From Chlorokybus atmophyticus (lineage: Eukaryota; Streptophyta; Chlorokybophyceae; Chlorokybales; Chlorokybaceae), in contig RHPI01001946.1 in assembly GCA_009103225.1 (NCBI GenBank), forward strand, positions 383,829 through 435,206: a stretch of DNA of 51,378 bases, written 5' to 3'. This document shows positions 49,255 through 51,378 of the stretch, piece by piece. Both the position numbers and the translations under genes were made by a program. Numbering within the stretch: the first letter of the stretch is position 1; every line of letters begins with the position of its first letter. The notes below the pieces were generated by a model that saw nothing but the letters and a program-made list of their open reading frames with translations, had not been told where the DNA came from and searched no databases.

Positions 49255-49916
49255 TGTAACAATGCTCGTGCTCACAGCACACAAGTCATACAACACATGT
49301 GTGCAGCTGAGCACAGTCTTCACACCGGAACCTTGTCTTCTCCCGCACACGCACACACGCATCGAGCACGCACACGCATGCGAACACTACTACTTCCCAC
49401 ACCAAGCAAGAACGAAGCCGTGTACCTTGGATCACGCCTCTCTCAAGCGTACACCAGCATACTCACAGCAAAAAACAAGAGCTGGATGTATTACACAGGG
49501 TTTCTATTTATACAAGCACAACAACTAAGCAGCCTAGTAATCAGGCATTTTGACAATGATTTACCAAATCTAAAGAACCTGTATAAGTGCAGACTGCTAC
49601 CCCGCGCCTTGGAGTACATTTCACGCGGCAGCTGACTGGGCAGTCCGCGTTACAAGGTACTGCGCAGCGGTAGACTGACTATGTCCGCGTCACATACATA
49701 CCGTGCAGTCTGGTCAGCTGCGTCACCGCTGCCTCTGTAGGTTGCGTCGCAGGCAGGCAGCTGCCGGGCTGGTTGCAGGCGAAGTCGCACGCGGCAGCAG
49801 AGCACCGCCTGTAAAGCTTGTAAAAGCTCTATATAAATCTTTAATAAAGCCTAAAAAAAAGGCAAAACACATACTGTACATGTAGTAAATTACGGAAAAA
49901 GGTCCAAGCTGTTACA
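49255..49916 (-). repeat. LTR of the minus-strand chromovirus
   Basis: 662 bp, TGTAACAATGCTCGTG...GCTGTTACA on the plus strand. Shares the LTR-end words of the 2647 element in reverse complement (TTCACACCGGAACCTTG, GCACACACGC). An LTR-end comparison with the other copy is not possible because the 5' LTR is outside the window. Confidence 0.85.
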
Positions 49917-51378
49917 CCCCTTCCCCCCTGCGGGAGCTTTGTCCTTAAAGCTTACGAGTGCCTCTTCTGGTCTTGTACTCTTGCAAAATTTGTTTGGCAT
50001 TCGTGAAGCTAAAAAATAGCTCTCCTCGGGTTCGTACATTGCCTCGTGCATCGGATAGCCGCGCCACTTCACCAAGTACTTGCGCACACCTCCCACCATC
50101 TTGTCCTTAATGATTGCCTCCACTTCCCACTCAGCTTGGTCCTCACCAACCAGCATCGGAGGTGGACGAGGTGGCGGCTCCCGCTTGTAAGCTTTAAGAA
50201 GCGAGACATGAAAAACGAGGTGCACGCGCATGGTATCGGGCAGCTCCAGCTTGTAGGCTACCTCCGAGATGACCTTGATCACTTTGAAAGCTCCCAACCA
50301 TCGCTCACTTAGCTTGCGCACATCCGTGACCAGCTGCACATGCTTGGTAGAGAGCATCACACAATCACTATTCAAAGAGACAACATGCTTGCGATGCGCA
50401 TCGGCGTATTCCTTTTGCCAGTTTTGTGCCACAACTAGAGCCTCACGAGCTGCCTTGCTAATGGCCGCACACCTCTTGAGAAAGCCATCCACGGCCTCCA
50501 CATCTAAATATTGCATGCTAGGCGCCCACGGCGTCAACGGATGTTGCCCATAGTTCATGAGAAAAGGTGTCACACCCGTGCTTGCACTTTTGTGGTTGTT
50601 GATGGTAAACTCAGTCAGCTCCAGCATGTCTCCCCAATTGTCTTGTCGGCTATTCACATATAGCACCGTAGCATGTCCTCGACCACACGGCTAGTGCGTT
50701 CCTTTTAGCCGTCCGTCTCAGGGAGGTATGCGGTGCTGAACTTTAAAGTCGTGCCCAAAGCTGAATGGAGAGCCTTCCAGAAGTTTCCTGTGAACCGCGG
50801 GTCCCTATCACTCACCATACTCGGGAGGCCATGAGAGCGCACCATATGCTTGATGAACAACTTGGCAGCCTTGGGAGCCGTGCACGTCTCCATACATGGC
50901 GCCAACCGCACCATTTTGCTGGTCTTATCCACAAACACCAAGATAGCATCATGTCCTTCATGTGTTCGTGGCAGCCCCGTGATGAAGACGAGAGTAACTT
51001 GCTCCCACGTCGTCAAAGATATCGGCAATGGTTGGAGCCCGTTGACGCATTGGTTGCTCGCCTTCACCCTTTGACAAGTGTCGCACATTGCCACATAATC
51101 CTTAACATCACGATGCATCTCCAACCAGAGAAATCGCTATTTCAACAAGGCTAGCGTCCGCTCCAGCCCTTGATGATCAGCCATTGGCGCGTCGTGTGTT
51201 TCCTTCATCAATCCCACGCGCATGTACGCAATGATGGGTATGTACATGCGATCTCCGTGCCATAGCAGCCCGTCCTCCCATGCCCAAAGGTCGCCATGAT
51301 CAGTTCCATTCTCGAGCGCTTCAATAGCCTTCTTACCAACAGCGTCCTCGTGCAACAAGGCTCGGATCTGCTTCAACC
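49890..51378 (-). pseudogene. Chromovirus pol fragment (integrase and chromodomain)
   Basis: Minus strand: ETHDAPMADHQGLERTLALLK (zinc His pair), stop, EMHRDVKDYVAMCDTCQRVKASNQ (zinc Cys pair), WEQVTLVFITGLP (first catalytic Asp of VTMDF replaced), MVSDRDPRFTGNFW (second Asp kept), TDG then TAA and a frameshift at about 50655, NSRQDNWGDMLELTEF, WLGAFKVIKVISEVAYKL (GPF changed to GAF), and chromodomain EWEVEAIIKDK, KYLVKWRGYPMHEAMYEPEE. Non-functional. About 1.5 kb, homologous to 6540-8028 of the intact element. Confidence 0.92.

Larger units (their letters stand above)
49255..51378 (-). mobile_element. Second chromovirus, minus strand, 3' part only
   Basis: 3' LTR (49255-49916), purine tract (plus CCCCTTCCCCCC, 49914-49925) and the integrase-chromodomain part of pol; runs off the right edge. 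Related to the 2647 element but clearly diverged and broken by stops, so it is an older relative. It inserted into the second methyltransferase Gypsy copy. Confidence 0.9.

Overview
This window is retrotransposon DNA from end to end. I found no host gene, no tRNA or rRNA gene, no CRISPR array and no prokaryotic operon. The organism is eukaryotic and most likely a green alga (chlorophyte or early streptophyte). That rests on three things: a plant-type chromovirus primed by the initiator-Met tRNA 3' end, Copia elements primed by a half initiator-Met tRNA, and DIRS/PAT-type tyrosine-recombinase elements beside Gypsy elements ending in a PHD finger. The species cannot be named from the sequence.

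Layout. (1) 1-1693: 3' remnant, minus strand, of a Gypsy lineage ending in a PHD finger. (2) 1695-28768: one old Copia element (copia-2) split by nested insertions. Its integrase lies at 1695-2576, the start of its RT at 13538-13958, the rest of RT/RNase H at 26921-28250 and its 3' LTR at 28258-28768. The first interruption is copia-1 (2577-13537), whose 5' LTR was itself split by an intact, very young chromodomain Gypsy element (2647-8695, 5-bp target duplication TTAAG, two substitutions seen between its 672-bp LTRs). The second is a Gypsy-type element (13959-26920, target duplication AAGGG) encoding gag, a C5-cytosine DNA methyltransferase, RT, RNase H, integrase and a PHD finger. That element was hit in turn by a cluster of tyrosine-recombinase elements (15550-21071) and by a solo LTR (24068-24502). 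(3) 28769-37900: a third gag/protease remnant split by a solo LTR, which is itself split by a nearly complete tyrosine-recombinase element (30955-36537) inserted without target duplication. (4) 37905-43818: Copia fragments, including a minus-strand gag (copia-3) into which two gag-only, internally deleted Copia elements inserted (38759-40995 plus; 41280-43594 minus). (5) 43819-51378: a second copy of the methyltransferase Gypsy element (gag about 45410-46215, protease/methyltransferase 47946-49254). It is interrupted by a minus-strand Copia gag (46490-47825) and cut at 49255 by a minus-strand chromovirus that runs off the right edge.

Function. The pieces are self-mobilisation machinery at different stages of decay. 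Only the chromovirus gag and pol, two tyrosine-recombinase reading frames and one Copia gag read intact. The most interesting content is the DNA-methyltransferase-bearing, PHD-finger-bearing Gypsy lineage (two independent copies). Next come the terminal-repeat arrangement of that element, which resembles split direct repeats, and a mutation pattern (in-frame TGA/TAG, lost G/C bases) that fits deamination of methylated cytosines.
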